This document shows, piece by piece, positions 18,228-27,579 of a DNA stretch of 64,000 nt. Source of the DNA: an uncultured Bacteroidales bacterium (lineage in GTDB: Bacteria; Bacteroidota; Bacteroidia; Bacteroidales; Bacteroidaceae); contig CACZCZ010000003.1 of assembly GCA_902779845.1 (NCBI GenBank), positions 124,001 through 188,000 on the forward strand, read 5' to 3'. The notes under the pieces are model-generated. The model was not told the origin of the DNA and searched no databases. It saw nothing but the letters and a program-made list of their open reading frames with translations. The translations under genes and the position numbers were made by a program. Positions within the stretch are counted from its first letter, which is position 1, and every line of letters starts with the position of its first letter.

Positions 18228-19011
18228 TGTTGAAACGGCGTGCTGCGGCATCGAAGGTGATGCCGGGTGCGTCGAAGAAGCTGGCGAGTACGCCGTTGTC
18301 AGCGAGTGTTGCCGGGGTGCCAATGACGAGTGGCGCCTCGGTGCTTTCTGTTATGGCCTTTCTCAGCAGCCACAGCAGGTCGGCTGTCTGCAGGGCCAGC
18401 TCCACGTCGTGTGTGGAGAGGAAGATGGTTTTGCCCATGTCATGGGCCAGCCGTTGCAGCAGCAGTGTGATTTCGACTTTGGAGGGGAAATCGAGAAAGG
18501 CCGTGGGCTCGTCGAGGATGATGACGGGTGTCTGCTGTGCCAGGGCTTTGGCTATCATCACCTTCTGGCGCTCTCCGTCGGAGAGGGTGTGGACGGGGCG
18601 ATGCTCGAGTTCGCGGATGCCGACTTGCTGGATGGCATCGTCGATGGCTTCCTCGTCCTCGGCATGGAGCTTGCCCCAGAAGCCTGTGTAGGGGCTGCGG
18701 CCCATCGCTATCATCTCGCGCACGCGCATACCTTTTATATTAGGGCGCTCGGTGAGCACCACGCCGATGTGCGTGGCGAGCTGCTGTGGCGTGAAGGCTT
18801 CTAACGACCGTCCCCCCAGCAGAACGTGTCCACTGAGGGGAGGTTGAAAGTGTGCGATGGTGCGCAGGAGCGTGCTCTTGCCGGCGCCGTTGGGGCCCAG
18901 CAGGCAGGTGAAGCACCCTGCCTGAAGTTGAGCGCTGATGCCGCTTGTGACTACGCGTTCGCCTTTGCTGGTTTGGTAGCCGGTGGTGAGCTCGCTTAAC
19001 TCGAATGTCAT
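18190..19011 (-). CDS. ABC transporter ATP-binding protein, FecE/BtuD type
   Basis: ATPase of an iron-siderophore, haem or cobalamin importer. Walker A is LLGPNGAGKST (37-47), the signature is TLSDGERQKVMIAKAL, Walker B is VIILDEPTAFLD, and the H-loop is STHDVE. At 273 residues it is a full FecE-like subunit. No permease or binding protein is adjacent, so it may pair with components elsewhere. The GH20 stop codon directly abuts its ATG, indicating cotranscription with the glycosidase, an unusual pairing. Confidence 0.88.
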   Translation of the reverse strand: MTFELSELTTGYQTSKGERVVTSGISAQLQAGCFTCLLGPNGAGKSTLLRTIAHFQPPLSGHVLLGGRSLEAFTPQQLATHIGVVLTERPNIKGMRVREMIAMGRSPYTGFWGKLHAEDEEAIDDAIQQVGIRELEHRPVHTLSDGERQKVMIAKALAQQTPVIILDEPTAFLDFPSKVEITLLLQRLAHDMGKTIFLSTHDVELALQTADLLWLLRKAITESTEAPLVIGTPATLADNGVLASFFDAPGITFDAAARRFNINSGGTPRATAP

Positions 19012-20676
19012 TTATTCTACCTTTCTACAGTAGTTATACCCCAGCCTGTCATAGACCTTGAGCATGTGCGGCAGTCGCTTCTGGAAGTCCTCGAAGTCCT
19101 TCTGGTCAGGACGGCACCACTGCACTTCGCTGATGGCATCAAGGCGCGGCAGGAGCATGTAGAAGATGTGCTCGGGGTAGGCGATATACTCGGTCCACAG
19201 GTTCACCTGTGCACCCAGGATGTACTGCTGCTCGTCCTCGGAGATCTGGTTGGGGATGAGTGGTTCGAAGGAGTACACTTTCGACGCGGGCAGGTAGCCG
19301 CCGATGCCAAGGGGTTGGCTCCACTGGTCTTTGAGCTGGTAGTAGTCGATGTAGCAGTATGTGGTGGGTGTCATGATGACGCGGTGATGCTGCTTGGCAG
19401 CTTCAATGCCACCATTGATGCCACGCCATGACATCACGATGCCGCCCTCTGTGAGACCGCCCTCGAGGATTTCGTCCCAGCCAATCATGTCGCGTCCGCG
19501 CTCGCGCAGGAACTGCTCCATCTCATGGTTAATCCATGTCTGCAGCTGGTTCTCGATGCTGTGCTTGCCGTCGTCCTTGAGGCCGAGTTGCTGCGCCTTA
19601 GCTTGGCACTTGGGACAAGCCTTCCAGCGTTCTTTGGGGCATTCGTCGCCACCGATGTGGATGAACTTCGATGGGAAAACATCGCAGAGCTCACCGATGA
19701 CGGTTTTCAGGAATGCCATCGTCTCGGGGTTGCCTGCGCAGAGGACTTCGCGGCTGACGCCCCAATGCGGCCACACGGGGTAAGGGCCGCTCGTGCATCC
19801 TAGATTGGGGAAGACATACAGGGCGCCCATCATGTGGCCGGGCAGGTCGATTTCAGGGATGATGTTGATGTAGCGCTCGGCAGCGTAGTTGACGAGCTCG
19901 CGGCACTGCTCCTGGGTGTAGTAGCCTCCGTAGCGCTGGCCGTCATAGACGCCAGTGTTGCGGCCGATGACGGTTTGCTCGCGGACGCTGCCTTTCTTGG
20001 CCAGCTCGGGGAGCGCCTTCACCTCGAAGCGCCAGCCCTGGTCCTCGGTGAGGTGCCAGTGGAGCTGGTTGCATCCATGCAGCGCCATGACATCGATGTA
20101 GCGCTTCAGGGTCTCTAAGGTGAAGTAGTGACGTGCGCAGTCTAGCATCGCTCCGCGGTAGCCGAAGCGTGGCTCGTCCTGAATCCTGACGAAGGGCAGC
20201 TCTATGGATGACTGCTCTGCGGCGGGGAGGGCTTTGCGTAGGGTCTGAGCAGCGCGGAAGAGGCCTACGGGCTTGCGGGCGGCAATGGTGATGCCGCTCT
20301 TGTCCACGGAGATGGTGTAGGCCTCCTGCTGTTGCTCGGTGAGTGTGGTTGCAGCGGCTCCTTTCTTGCCCTTCTTCAGCTTCTTGTCGGCATCGAGACC
20401 GATGACGAGGCGCACTGCGGCTTTCTTGTCGTTGGGCGTCATCGCCAGCTGCACACCCGTGAGTTGCTGAATCCACGTGCGCAGGAAGTGTGCGTTGCGC
20501 GAGATTTCGGGGTCTGAGGCATCAAAGGCGATGCCCATTCCCGGCTGTAGGGTGAATGCCTGGCTGTCATCAACCTGCACGCTCTTGGGCTGCGGGATGA
20601 CCCGATAGTCAGCACGTTCGGCAGCTGCGAACGTAGGAGCACAGGCGATGAAGAGGGCTAAGATGAGGTGTCGCAT
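19012..20676 (-). CDS. Beta-N-acetylhexosaminidase (GH20), exported
   Basis: Removes terminal GlcNAc or GalNAc from glycans such as mucin or host N-glycans. It has a signal peptide (MRHLILALFIACAPTFAAAE), a GH20b N-terminal domain (about 24-170), then the catalytic barrel with YRGAMLDCARHYF, HWHLTEDQGWR and the Asp-Glu pair in FIHIGGDECP (Asp344-Glu345). At 554 residues it is slightly short but complete. It sits between a lipoprotein gene 10 bases upstream and the ABC ATPase. Confidence 0.94.
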   Translation of the reverse strand: MRHLILALFIACAPTFAAAERADYRVIPQPKSVQVDDSQAFTLQPGMGIAFDASDPEISRNAHFLRTWIQQLTGVQLAMTPNDKKAAVRLVIGLDADKKLKKGKKGAAATTLTEQQQEAYTISVDKSGITIAARKPVGLFRAAQTLRKALPAAEQSSIELPFVRIQDEPRFGYRGAMLDCARHYFTLETLKRYIDVMALHGCNQLHWHLTEDQGWRFEVKALPELAKKGSVREQTVIGRNTGVYDGQRYGGYYTQEQCRELVNYAAERYINIIPEIDLPGHMMGALYVFPNLGCTSGPYPVWPHWGVSREVLCAGNPETMAFLKTVIGELCDVFPSKFIHIGGDECPKERWKACPKCQAKAQQLGLKDDGKHSIENQLQTWINHEMEQFLRERGRDMIGWDEILEGGLTEGGIVMSWRGINGGIEAAKQHHRVIMTPTTYCYIDYYQLKDQWSQPLGIGGYLPASKVYSFEPLIPNQISEDEQQYILGAQVNLWTEYIAYPEHIFYMLLPRLDAISEVQWCRPDQKDFEDFQKRLPHMLKVYDRLGYNYCRKVE

Positions 20677-20685
20677 AATGGTAGA

Positions 20686-21495
20686 TTAGTAGATGAGCTC
20701 GATGAGGGCCTGACGAGCCTCGGTGATCTGATCCTGAGCCTGACCCATCTGTTCCTTCAGCTCGGCAACGCTGGTGGCGTTGATGACGGAGAGGGGATCG
20801 ATGGCCTCAGCCACGGGCAGGAGTTCGGGGTCGTACTCGGTCAGACGGTTGATGGCGTCCTGAATGAGGATGATGCGGAGGGTGACGTTGGAAGCGGCGT
20901 CATCGTCGAAGGCAGCCAGGAACTTCTCGGTGTTCTGCGAGATGATGTAGAGCTGCTCCACGAGAGATGCAGAGACAATCTGCCAGAAGAAGTTGATACG
21001 CTCGTTCTGGTTCATGGCATCGTAGAGAGCCTGTGATGCTTCGTAGATGGAGGATTCGTTCTCGACAGCCTTGAAGGAGGGGTCGTTGATGTCAGCCATC
21101 ATCTTGGCGATGGCCTTGTCATAGTCCTCGAGTGGCAGACCATAGAGTGCCGCAATCTCTCTGTCGATTTCGAGCCCGCTGAGCACGCGGTACTTCTCGG
21201 AGAGGGTCATCGTGGTCTCGGCGATAGCGGGATCCAGGAGGTAGTGGGGACGCACCTGACGCTCCTCGTCGGTGAGGACAATGGCGCCGTCCTTCTCCAT
21301 GATGGGGAGTCTCTTGAGACGGGCGATTTCGGAAGCAAGGCTATCGAAGTTCATCTTGATGGAGGCTTCGATCTGTTGCTGTTCGAAGGTCTTAGTGCTA
21401 TCTGACTCCTCAGCGGATTGAGTGGTCTTGTTGCCTCCGCAGGCTGCGAAGGCGATGGCTGCGATAACGACAGCGGCAAAAGTGAGTTTCTTCAT
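20686..21495 (-). CDS. Unrecognised lipoprotein, helical
   Basis: A 269-residue protein with a lipoprotein signal (VVIAAIAFAAC, lipobox FAAC) followed by a Ser/Thr-rich linker and a long, mostly helical acidic domain (EQQQIEASIKMNFDSLASEI; EAIDPLSVINATSVAELKEQ). No catalytic motif is visible and I do not recognise the family. It is transcribed between the large ABC exporter and GH20, so it probably acts at the envelope. Confidence 0.75.
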   Translation of the reverse strand: MKKLTFAAVVIAAIAFAACGGNKTTQSAEESDSTKTFEQQQIEASIKMNFDSLASEIARLKRLPIMEKDGAIVLTDEERQVRPHYLLDPAIAETTMTLSEKYRVLSGLEIDREIAALYGLPLEDYDKAIAKMMADINDPSFKAVENESSIYEASQALYDAMNQNERINFFWQIVSASLVEQLYIISQNTEKFLAAFDDDAASNVTLRIILIQDAINRLTEYDPELLPVAEAIDPLSVINATSVAELKEQMGQAQDQITEARQALIELIY

Positions 21496-21546
21496 TGTTT
21501 AAATAATGTTTGGTTATGAATGAATAATGGTTTTTATGTCGGATTG

Positions 21547-24447
21547 TCAGGACGCGTTGTCCTTGCGGATGAAGCGTCCGGGGCAGTCGGTGAAGAGCAG
21601 GAGGGCCACAAAGATGCACATGATGAGCATGACGGCGGTGTTGAACCACAGGGTCTTGATGTGCCAGTCGCCGAGCCGCTTCTCACAGCTGTAGAAGGGC
21701 GCACGGCCGCAGCGGTTCTGCGGTGTGAGGAAGATGGTGCTGGTGCGGGGCACAAGGTGTGCGCTGACCACCTCTGTCATGCGGCTTTGTCCGGCGCCGA
21801 TGACGAATTCCTCGAGCTTCAGGTTGTAGTTCTCTTTCTTGAGTGTCATCACGGCTTCTTTGCCGATGGCTCGGAAGAGTTCTGTGTTGAGGCGTTCGCG
21901 CTGGAGTGTCGCGGTGTTGTTGCGGCGCGAGAGGATACGCTCGGCCTCCTTCAGGTAGTCGTGGAGCGGGGTGTAGGTTTCCTCGCCCTCGTAGGGTTCG
22001 ATGCCGCAGTAGGCCGCCAGACGCGGCATTCCGTTGCGGATGGTCAGCAGGTGATTGGGGTCGGGGGTGACGCCGCGTCGCTGCTCATCCTTCCAGGTCT
22101 CCAGCTGAGACTGCATCTCGTAGAGGTGTCCTGCGAGGTAGTACTGTGTCTCGAACTTCTCGCGGTCGGCCACGAAGAAGGGACGCTCGTAGTCGTTGTC
22201 GGTGAAGGAGGTTACGGCGAGCGCCTCGTAAGCCCATCGCGAGGGGATTACGTCGCCCACGACGGGAACGTTGCCGGTGGTGCTCTTGGGCGTGAGGTCG
22301 GAGAAATCTACCACGAGGCCGCAGAGAAGGATCTGAGGAATCAGGAGCATCGGAATGCTGATGTAGATGGCCACTACAGAGCTGAGGCATTGCGAGAGCA
22401 GCAGGCCGATGAGGTTCGAGAGAAGCGCCGTAACGAACAGGATGAGCCACCAGATGCCGAAGAGTCCATGGATGCCCATGATGGTGTTGCCGACGACGAT
22501 GAACAGGAAGGTCTGCAGCAGCGAGACGCCAGCCATGAAGATGATCTTGGACCAGATGTAGCTGTTGTAGGACAGGCGCAGGAAGCGTTCGCGCTTCAGC
22601 AGTGCGCGGTCCTTGATGATTTCCTCGGCGCTGCCGCTCATGCCGATGAAGGTGGCCACAATGACGGCCATGAAGAAGTAGCTCACCAGGTTCTTGTTGT
22701 TCATCACGCTGTAGCCCTCGGGCGGCGCATAGCGCGTCAGCAGTGCGCAGACGAGTGCCAGCACGGGAGCCTCCAGGAGCGCGATGCAGAGGTACTGCAG
22801 GTTGGTGATCTTCGTCGTGAAGTTGCGGCGCAGGAATATGAGGAACTGCTTCAGCACGCCGGGTCGCTTCTGGTCGGAGGGCGGCACAGTGCCCATGGTG
22901 GGCTGTGGCAGCTGCGGGCGGCGGCTGAGGTACAGCTCATGCCACTGCTGGGGTGTCATCTTGCGCTCGTCGGAGAACTCGCCGCTGGCGGAGAGGACTT
23001 TCTCATCAATGATGTTCAGCACGATTTCGGGGTTCACGTTGCCGCAGGTGGGGCAGGCGCTGGTCTCTGCATCGGCGTAGTTGGCCGCTTCCTTGAAATA
23101 GGTGATGGCGTCGATGGGGTTGCCGTCGAAGACGGGGTAGCCGCCTTTGTCCAACAGCCACAGGCGGTCGAAGAGCTTATAGACATCGCTGGAGGGCTGG
23201 TGGATGTTCACCACGATGAGTTTGCCTTTCAGCGTTTGTTCTTTCAGGAGGTTGATGACCTTCTCGGTGTCTGCGGAAGAGAGGCCTGATGTGGGTTCGT
23301 CGAGGAACAGCACTGCGGGTTCGCGGATGAGTTCCAGCGCAATGTTCAGGCGCTTGCGCTGTCCGCCGGAGATGAACTTGTTAATGGCAGAGCCCACCTT
23401 CAGGTCCTTGGCGGCATCGAGGCCGAGGTCCTTCAGCGTCTTCATCACACGACGGTCAAGCTCGTCGGCCGGCATCCCCTCGAAGCACAGCTTGGCGGTG
23501 TACCACAGGTTCTGATAGACCGTGAGCTCCTCGATGAGCAGGTCGTCCTGCGGCACAAAACCGATGAGGTTCTTGGCCTCGGGTTCGGCGATGGAATGGC
23601 CGTTAATGGTGATGGAGCCTTCCTGTGGCGTTACGCTGCCGTTGAGGATGGAGAGGAGCGTTGACTTACCCGTTCCGGAGCCACCCATGATGGCCAGCAG
23701 TTCGCCGCTGCGCAGGGTGAAGCTCAGGTCGTGGATGCCGTTGTCGCTCTTGGGGAATCGGAAGTTGATGTCGCGGCCGCAGAATTCCACCTGCTGGGCG
23801 CGTCTGGAGGTTCCGCTCTGCTGATGAGACTCGAGGACAGAGGAGTAATAGACGGGTTTGCCGGTCTTGCCCTTCAGCACGCTGCTCTGAATCCATACCT
23901 GATAGGAGCCGGACAGCACAGGGACATCGTTGAGCAGCACGGTGTCGGGGCCAGTGTAGGTGAAGACCATCACGCCGCTGTCGGGCATGAGCAGGGTCTT
24001 CAGCTGTCCCTCGGTGTCGGCAATCTCGTGCAGGCGCACGTGCGACGAAGGTTTCGCAGCGATGTAGGCGGAGAAGGCGCTCAGCAACTCCTTGGAGATG
24101 CCGAATTTCTCAGCCATGACGCGGAAGATGGGGTGCTCCGCGGCATCTGCTACGCCGCAGAATTCCATCAGGCGCAGCAGCAGCAGCGCTTCCTCGCGTG
24201 CGGGAATCTTCCCGTGGAGGTTTTCGCAGATGGAGGCCGCCACCGTTGACATGTCCAGATCGTCCGTCATTTCATAGACGCATCGCATGTCGCTGTAGAG
24301 GTCCAAATAGCTGTCGATGTTGCGGATGCCGAAATGGTGGCGCAGATAGCTCACAAGCATCGCGCGTGCGCGTTGCTCATCTACCTGTTCTTCTTTGCCA
24401 AACAGCGCGAACAGGCTCAGGAAAGTGGACAGTATAAGATCAGTCAT
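21547..24447 (-). CDS. Large ABC transporter, fused ATPase and ABC2-type permease (ABCG-like)
   Basis: Half-transporter of 966 residues. Residues 1-130 form a helical domain resembling TerB-like folds. Residues 130-210 include FHA-like beta strands. The ATPase is at about 220-450, with Walker A MGGSGTGKST (254-263), signature ISGGQRKRLN (359-368) and Walker B VLFLDEPTSGLSS. A linker has CPTCG, then the ABC2 membrane domain at about 580-770 with about five segments, and one segment near the C-terminus (LWFNTAVMLIMCIFVALLLF). Substrate unknown. The domain order matches fused ABCG/White-type exporters, here with an added N-terminal module. Confidence 0.88.
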   Translation of the reverse strand: MTDLILSTFLSLFALFGKEEQVDEQRARAMLVSYLRHHFGIRNIDSYLDLYSDMRCVYEMTDDLDMSTVAASICENLHGKIPAREEALLLLRLMEFCGVADAAEHPIFRVMAEKFGISKELLSAFSAYIAAKPSSHVRLHEIADTEGQLKTLLMPDSGVMVFTYTGPDTVLLNDVPVLSGSYQVWIQSSVLKGKTGKPVYYSSVLESHQQSGTSRRAQQVEFCGRDINFRFPKSDNGIHDLSFTLRSGELLAIMGGSGTGKSTLLSILNGSVTPQEGSITINGHSIAEPEAKNLIGFVPQDDLLIEELTVYQNLWYTAKLCFEGMPADELDRRVMKTLKDLGLDAAKDLKVGSAINKFISGGQRKRLNIALELIREPAVLFLDEPTSGLSSADTEKVINLLKEQTLKGKLIVVNIHQPSSDVYKLFDRLWLLDKGGYPVFDGNPIDAITYFKEAANYADAETSACPTCGNVNPEIVLNIIDEKVLSASGEFSDERKMTPQQWHELYLSRRPQLPQPTMGTVPPSDQKRPGVLKQFLIFLRRNFTTKITNLQYLCIALLEAPVLALVCALLTRYAPPEGYSVMNNKNLVSYFFMAVIVATFIGMSGSAEEIIKDRALLKRERFLRLSYNSYIWSKIIFMAGVSLLQTFLFIVVGNTIMGIHGLFGIWWLILFVTALLSNLIGLLLSQCLSSVVAIYISIPMLLIPQILLCGLVVDFSDLTPKSTTGNVPVVGDVIPSRWAYEALAVTSFTDNDYERPFFVADREKFETQYYLAGHLYEMQSQLETWKDEQRRGVTPDPNHLLTIRNGMPRLAAYCGIEPYEGEETYTPLHDYLKEAERILSRRNNTATLQRERLNTELFRAIGKEAVMTLKKENYNLKLEEFVIGAGQSRMTEVVSAHLVPRTSTIFLTPQNRCGRAPFYSCEKRLGDWHIKTLWFNTAVMLIMCIFVALLLFTDCPGRFIRKDNAS

Positions 24448-24468
24448 CTCGTGTCAAAATCGGTATGA

Positions 24469-24489
24469 AAAAGGCCTGTTCAGCCTTTT
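24469..24489 (-). terminator. Small terminator-like hairpin upstream of the ABC gene
   Basis: On the minus strand AAAAGGC, a 7-base loop and GCCTTTT are followed by further T, a weak intrinsic terminator between the membrane-protein gene and the ABC gene. The short stem limits confidence. Confidence 0.45.
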
Positions 24490-24563
24490 CTGTCTGCAAA
24501 TTAACAGAAAAAGTCTGAATCAGGCCTCTAAAAATACGTTAAAAAGGATTAACGCGCGTGTCT

Positions 24564-25271
24564 TTACTGTACTTCTACGTAGTCTGTGGCCACTTCGGGC
24601 GTTTCATCGGTGCGTAAAACGTAGTAGGCGAGGATTTCCATGAAGTCAATGATGACGGTTGCAAAGAAGATACCTACGCAGCAAGCACAGAGACCCAGGA
24701 TGGCGATTCCGAACATGGTGATGCCCAGCAGGAAGAGGCTCCAGAAGTTGCCTCTCGTGGCGTTCCAGGAGCGGCTGAAAGCTTCGCCGAAGCCGACGTT
24801 CTCAGTAGCGGCAATCAGGGGAGCGAACCACAGCCGGATTCCAAAGAAGATACCGGGCAGGATGCAGAAGCAGGTGCCTAAACCTACGATGATGGCGTAG
24901 CAAATCGTCACGCAGAAGAAAATGGCCAGCTGGTTGAAATCTACTTTCAGGGCATCCAAAAGGGTATTATAAGGCTTTCCCTCCTTGATGCAGTTGACAT
25001 ACATGCGATAGGCGATGAAGCTGATGTAGGTGGAGAGGAGTACGCCGATGAGGATCAGGAGGCTGTTTGTCTGAATGGCTTCTGTCAGGAACTTGAGTTG
25101 AAGTGTCGGGTCGGAGATGCTTTGGATTTCAGCGATTGCATCTTTGTCCACACTCACGCCCATGTCTCCAAAGAGGCTGTTGATGACGGCCAGAACGACG
25201 AAGATGGGCCAGTGTTTTACGGCGAGGTCCCACGCGCGGGAGACAACGTCTCCGATAACGAGTTTTTTCAT
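24564..25271 (-). CDS. Polytopic membrane protein of unknown function
   Basis: A 235-residue protein with about five or six hydrophobic segments (WPIFVVLAVINSLF; SLLILIGVLLSTYISFIAY; FFCVTICYAIIVGLGTCF; LLGITMFGIAILGLCACCVG). The SRSWNATRGNFWSLFLLG stretch resembles DUF975 and GDPD-membrane-domain proteins. No catalytic motif is visible. It is followed by the ABC exporter gene on the same strand. Confidence 0.72.
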   Translation of the reverse strand: MKKLVIGDVVSRAWDLAVKHWPIFVVLAVINSLFGDMGVSVDKDAIAEIQSISDPTLQLKFLTEAIQTNSLLILIGVLLSTYISFIAYRMYVNCIKEGKPYNTLLDALKVDFNQLAIFFCVTICYAIIVGLGTCFCILPGIFFGIRLWFAPLIAATENVGFGEAFSRSWNATRGNFWSLFLLGITMFGIAILGLCACCVGIFFATVIIDFMEILAYYVLRTDETPEVATDYVEVQ

Positions 25272-25366
25272 AATGATTGAATTGTTTGAATGAAAGGGTT
25301 ATATAACTTCTTGTTTTTGACGTTGTTTGTGAGGAATAAGTTGCACCGGATGAAAGAAAGGTTGCA

Positions 25367-25615
25367 TCAGAGGTGGAAAATATTTCGCGCGATGCCCCAC
25401 GCGATGCAGATGCAGAGGATGACGAAGGCTGCACGCGACGAGATCTCGCGCTTCCACAGCCACCAGAGTCCCACCAGCGGAGCGCCCACGAACAGCGCAG
25501 GATTCAGCCAGAAGGCTTCCGTCACGTGACCGTGCAACAGGGCCACGGCCATGCGCTGACCGCCGCAGAGGGGGCAGCACAGTCCTGTGATGATGTGGAA
25601 AGGGCATGGGAGCAT
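25367..25615 (-). CDS. DUF2752 membrane protein
   Basis: An 82-residue protein with the DUF2752 signature in ITGLCCPLCGGQRMAVALLHG and two hydrophobic segments (FVGAPLVGLWWLW; AFVILCICIAWGIARNIF). Function unknown in the family. The start is the only in-frame ATG; directly upstream lies a GTGAAAA repeat array. Confidence 0.8.
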   Translation of the reverse strand: MLPCPFHIITGLCCPLCGGQRMAVALLHGHVTEAFWLNPALFVGAPLVGLWWLWKREISSRAAFVILCICIAWGIARNIFHL

Positions 25616-25618
25616 GGG

Positions 25619-25715
25619 GATGAAAAGTGAAAAATGAAAAGTGAAAAGTGAAAAATGACGAAAACGATAACGAAAACTTTTAAACTCTTAAACTTCTTAA
25701 ACTCTTGAATCTTGA
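25619..25715. repeat. GTGAAAA-type 7-bp-period array and related A-rich repeats
   Basis: Units GTGAAAA, ATGAAAA, GTGAAAA, GTGAAAA and ATGA, then CTTAAACT-like units and TTGAATC units, fill the gap between the symporter gene and DUF2752. Confidence 0.8.
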
Positions 25716-25719
25716 ATCA

Positions 25720-27048
25720 TCAGTTAGAATGAATGGACTTTTTGGTCTCGGCAACGATGACGCCGGAGAGAAATAGGAGCGAGATCAGGTTCGGAATCGC
25801 CATGAGGCCGTTGAGAAGGTCAGCGAGGTTCCAGACGATGTTCAGCTGGAACACGGCACCAGCGAAGCAGACGGCGATGTAGAGGATGCGATAGGCAACC
25901 AGGAAGCGCTTGCCCGTGAGATACTCCATGGCGCGCTCGCCGTAGTAGCACCATCCGAGGATGGTGGAGAAGGCGAAGGACACGATGCCAAAGGTGAGCA
26001 GCGGTGCGCCCACCACGGGAATCTTCTCAAAAGCCATGCGCGTCATGGCGCCGCCGTTGTGGTAGTCAATGTCCGGGTAGGCGAGGATGCTGCTGACGAG
26101 CACCAGTCCCGTCATGGCGCAGATGACGACGGTGTCCCAGAATGTGCCCGTAGAGGATATCATGGCTTGGCGAACCGGGTCTTCGGTCTTCGCCGCCGCC
26201 GCCACGATGGGGGCTGAACCCATGCCGCTCTCGTTGGAGAACAGGCCACGGGCGATGCCGTAGCGGGCGGTGAGCATGATGGTGGTGCCCGCAAAGCCGC
26301 CGCCGGCAGCCGAGGGTGTGAAAGCACAGCGGCAGATGAGACACAACGCATCCCAGACGAACTCGCGGTTGACGATTAGGATGTAACAACAGCCGACGAC
26401 ATAGAGCAGTGCCATTGGTGGCACAAAGGCGGTGCAGAAGCGGCCGATGCCTTTCACGCCAAAGAGGATGACGAGGGCTGCCATAGCCGCCACGACAGCT
26501 CCCGTCAGCACCTCGGGAACGCCATAGGCGTGGTTGAAGAGCAGCGAGATGGCATTGCTCTGCACGCTGTTGCCAATGCCGAAGGCTGCAAATGCCGTGA
26601 AGACAGAGAAGGCCACGGCCAAAGGCTTCCAGCCGAGGCCGCGTTCCAGGGCATACATGGGGCCGCCGAGCATGGTTCCGTCGCTGGTTTTGACGCGATA
26701 TTTCACGGCCAGCAGGGCCTCGGAGTATTTCGTGGCGATACCTAAGATGCCCGCAATCCAGCACCAGAACACGGCACCGGGGCCGCCTAAGGCCACAGCA
26801 GTGGCCACGCCGACGATGTTGCCCGTGCCAATGGTGGCAGCGAGCGATGTGGAGAGGGCTGCAAACTGACTGATGTCGCCGTCTGTGCTCTTGTCGCGCT
26901 TCACGGACAAGCGTATGGCGCGGAAGATGTGGCGTTGGGGAAAACGCAGACGGATGGTGAGGTAAAGGTGAGTTCCCACCAACAGCAGAATCATGGGCCA
27001 CCCCCAGAACTGTGTGGCAATGTTGGCTATGAATGTATTGAAGTCCAT
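25720..27048 (-). CDS. Alanine/glycine:cation symporter (AGCS family)
   Basis: Sodium-coupled small amino-acid uptake carrier in the inner membrane. At 442 residues with about ten hydrophobic segments it shows AGCS hallmarks: SLAATIGTGNIVGVATAVALGGPGA (split here by length) near the N-terminus and GLFSNESGMGSAPIVAA in the middle. Its ATG abuts the luxS stop, so it is cotranscribed with luxS and mtnN. The linkage suggests import of an amino acid related to the activated methyl cycle, which is inference. Confidence 0.93.
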   Translation of the reverse strand: MDFNTFIANIATQFWGWPMILLLVGTHLYLTIRLRFPQRHIFRAIRLSVKRDKSTDGDISQFAALSTSLAATIGTGNIVGVATAVALGGPGAVFWCWIAGILGIATKYSEALLAVKYRVKTSDGTMLGGPMYALERGLGWKPLAVAFSVFTAFAAFGIGNSVQSNAISLLFNHAYGVPEVLTGAVVAAMAALVILFGVKGIGRFCTAFVPPMALLYVVGCCYILIVNREFVWDALCLICRCAFTPSAAGGGFAGTTIMLTARYGIARGLFSNESGMGSAPIVAAAAKTEDPVRQAMISSTGTFWDTVVICAMTGLVLVSSILAYPDIDYHNGGAMTRMAFEKIPVVGAPLLTFGIVSFAFSTILGWCYYGERAMEYLTGKRFLVAYRILYIAVCFAGAVFQLNIVWNLADLLNGLMAIPNLISLLFLSGVIVAETKKSIHSN

Positions 27049-27543
27049 TTATGCGTCTGCAAAGATTTTTCCGTCTTTTAAAGTAACTTGTAGCTTCTCG
27101 TATTCGCAATGGAAATCATTGCGCAGACGATCCAGATAGCGGCGACATTCCCAGTGGCACATTGGCAGGTCGTGGAGCAGACAGTTGCCGCATGTCTCGG
27201 GTGTCGTGGCCGGAACGGCCTGCTGGGTGAGAATCCACTCCAGGCACTGGATGGTCAGTTCGCGCATGTCGTGGACCGTGTAGCTGCCTGTCATCACAAT
27301 GTACATCCCTGTCAGACATCCCATGGGGCCTACATAGACGACATCGTCCTTGGCCGCGGAATTGCGGAACCACGTAGCCATCAGGTGTTCGATGCTATGC
27401 ATGGCCGCTGGCGCTACGGCCGGTTCCTGGTTGGGCTCTGTAATGCGCAGGTCAAACGTGGTGAAGCCTTTGTCCTGCCTTGACACATAGATGCCAGGCT
27501 TCAGCCGGGTGTGGTCGATGGTGAAACTCTGGATGACTTCCAT
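27049..27543 (-). CDS. luxS: S-ribosylhomocysteine lyase (LuxS)
   Basis: Cleaves S-ribosylhomocysteine to homocysteine and the AI-2 precursor DPD. Zinc ligands are in MHSIEHLMATWFRN (His49 and His53) and ETCGNC (Cys118); the catalytic Cys76 is in GPMGCLTG. The 164-residue length is normal. It directly follows mtnN, which makes its substrate, giving a complete SAH detoxification pair. Confidence 0.97.
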   Translation of the reverse strand: MEVIQSFTIDHTRLKPGIYVSRQDKGFTTFDLRITEPNQEPAVAPAAMHSIEHLMATWFRNSAAKDDVVYVGPMGCLTGMYIVMTGSYTVHDMRELTIQCLEWILTQQAVPATTPETCGNCLLHDLPMCHWECRRYLDRLRNDFHCEYEKLQVTLKDGKIFADA

Positions 27544-27579
27544 TCTTGAAATATGTAATTAAGGAGTAAGCGTGGAGTG

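Noticed and set aside
21520-23289. 589-codon plus-strand frame opposite the ABC transporter
   Set aside because: It is the antisense of a gene with intact Walker and signature motifs; its composition (His/Asp/Val-rich) is typical of shadow frames and no domain is visible.
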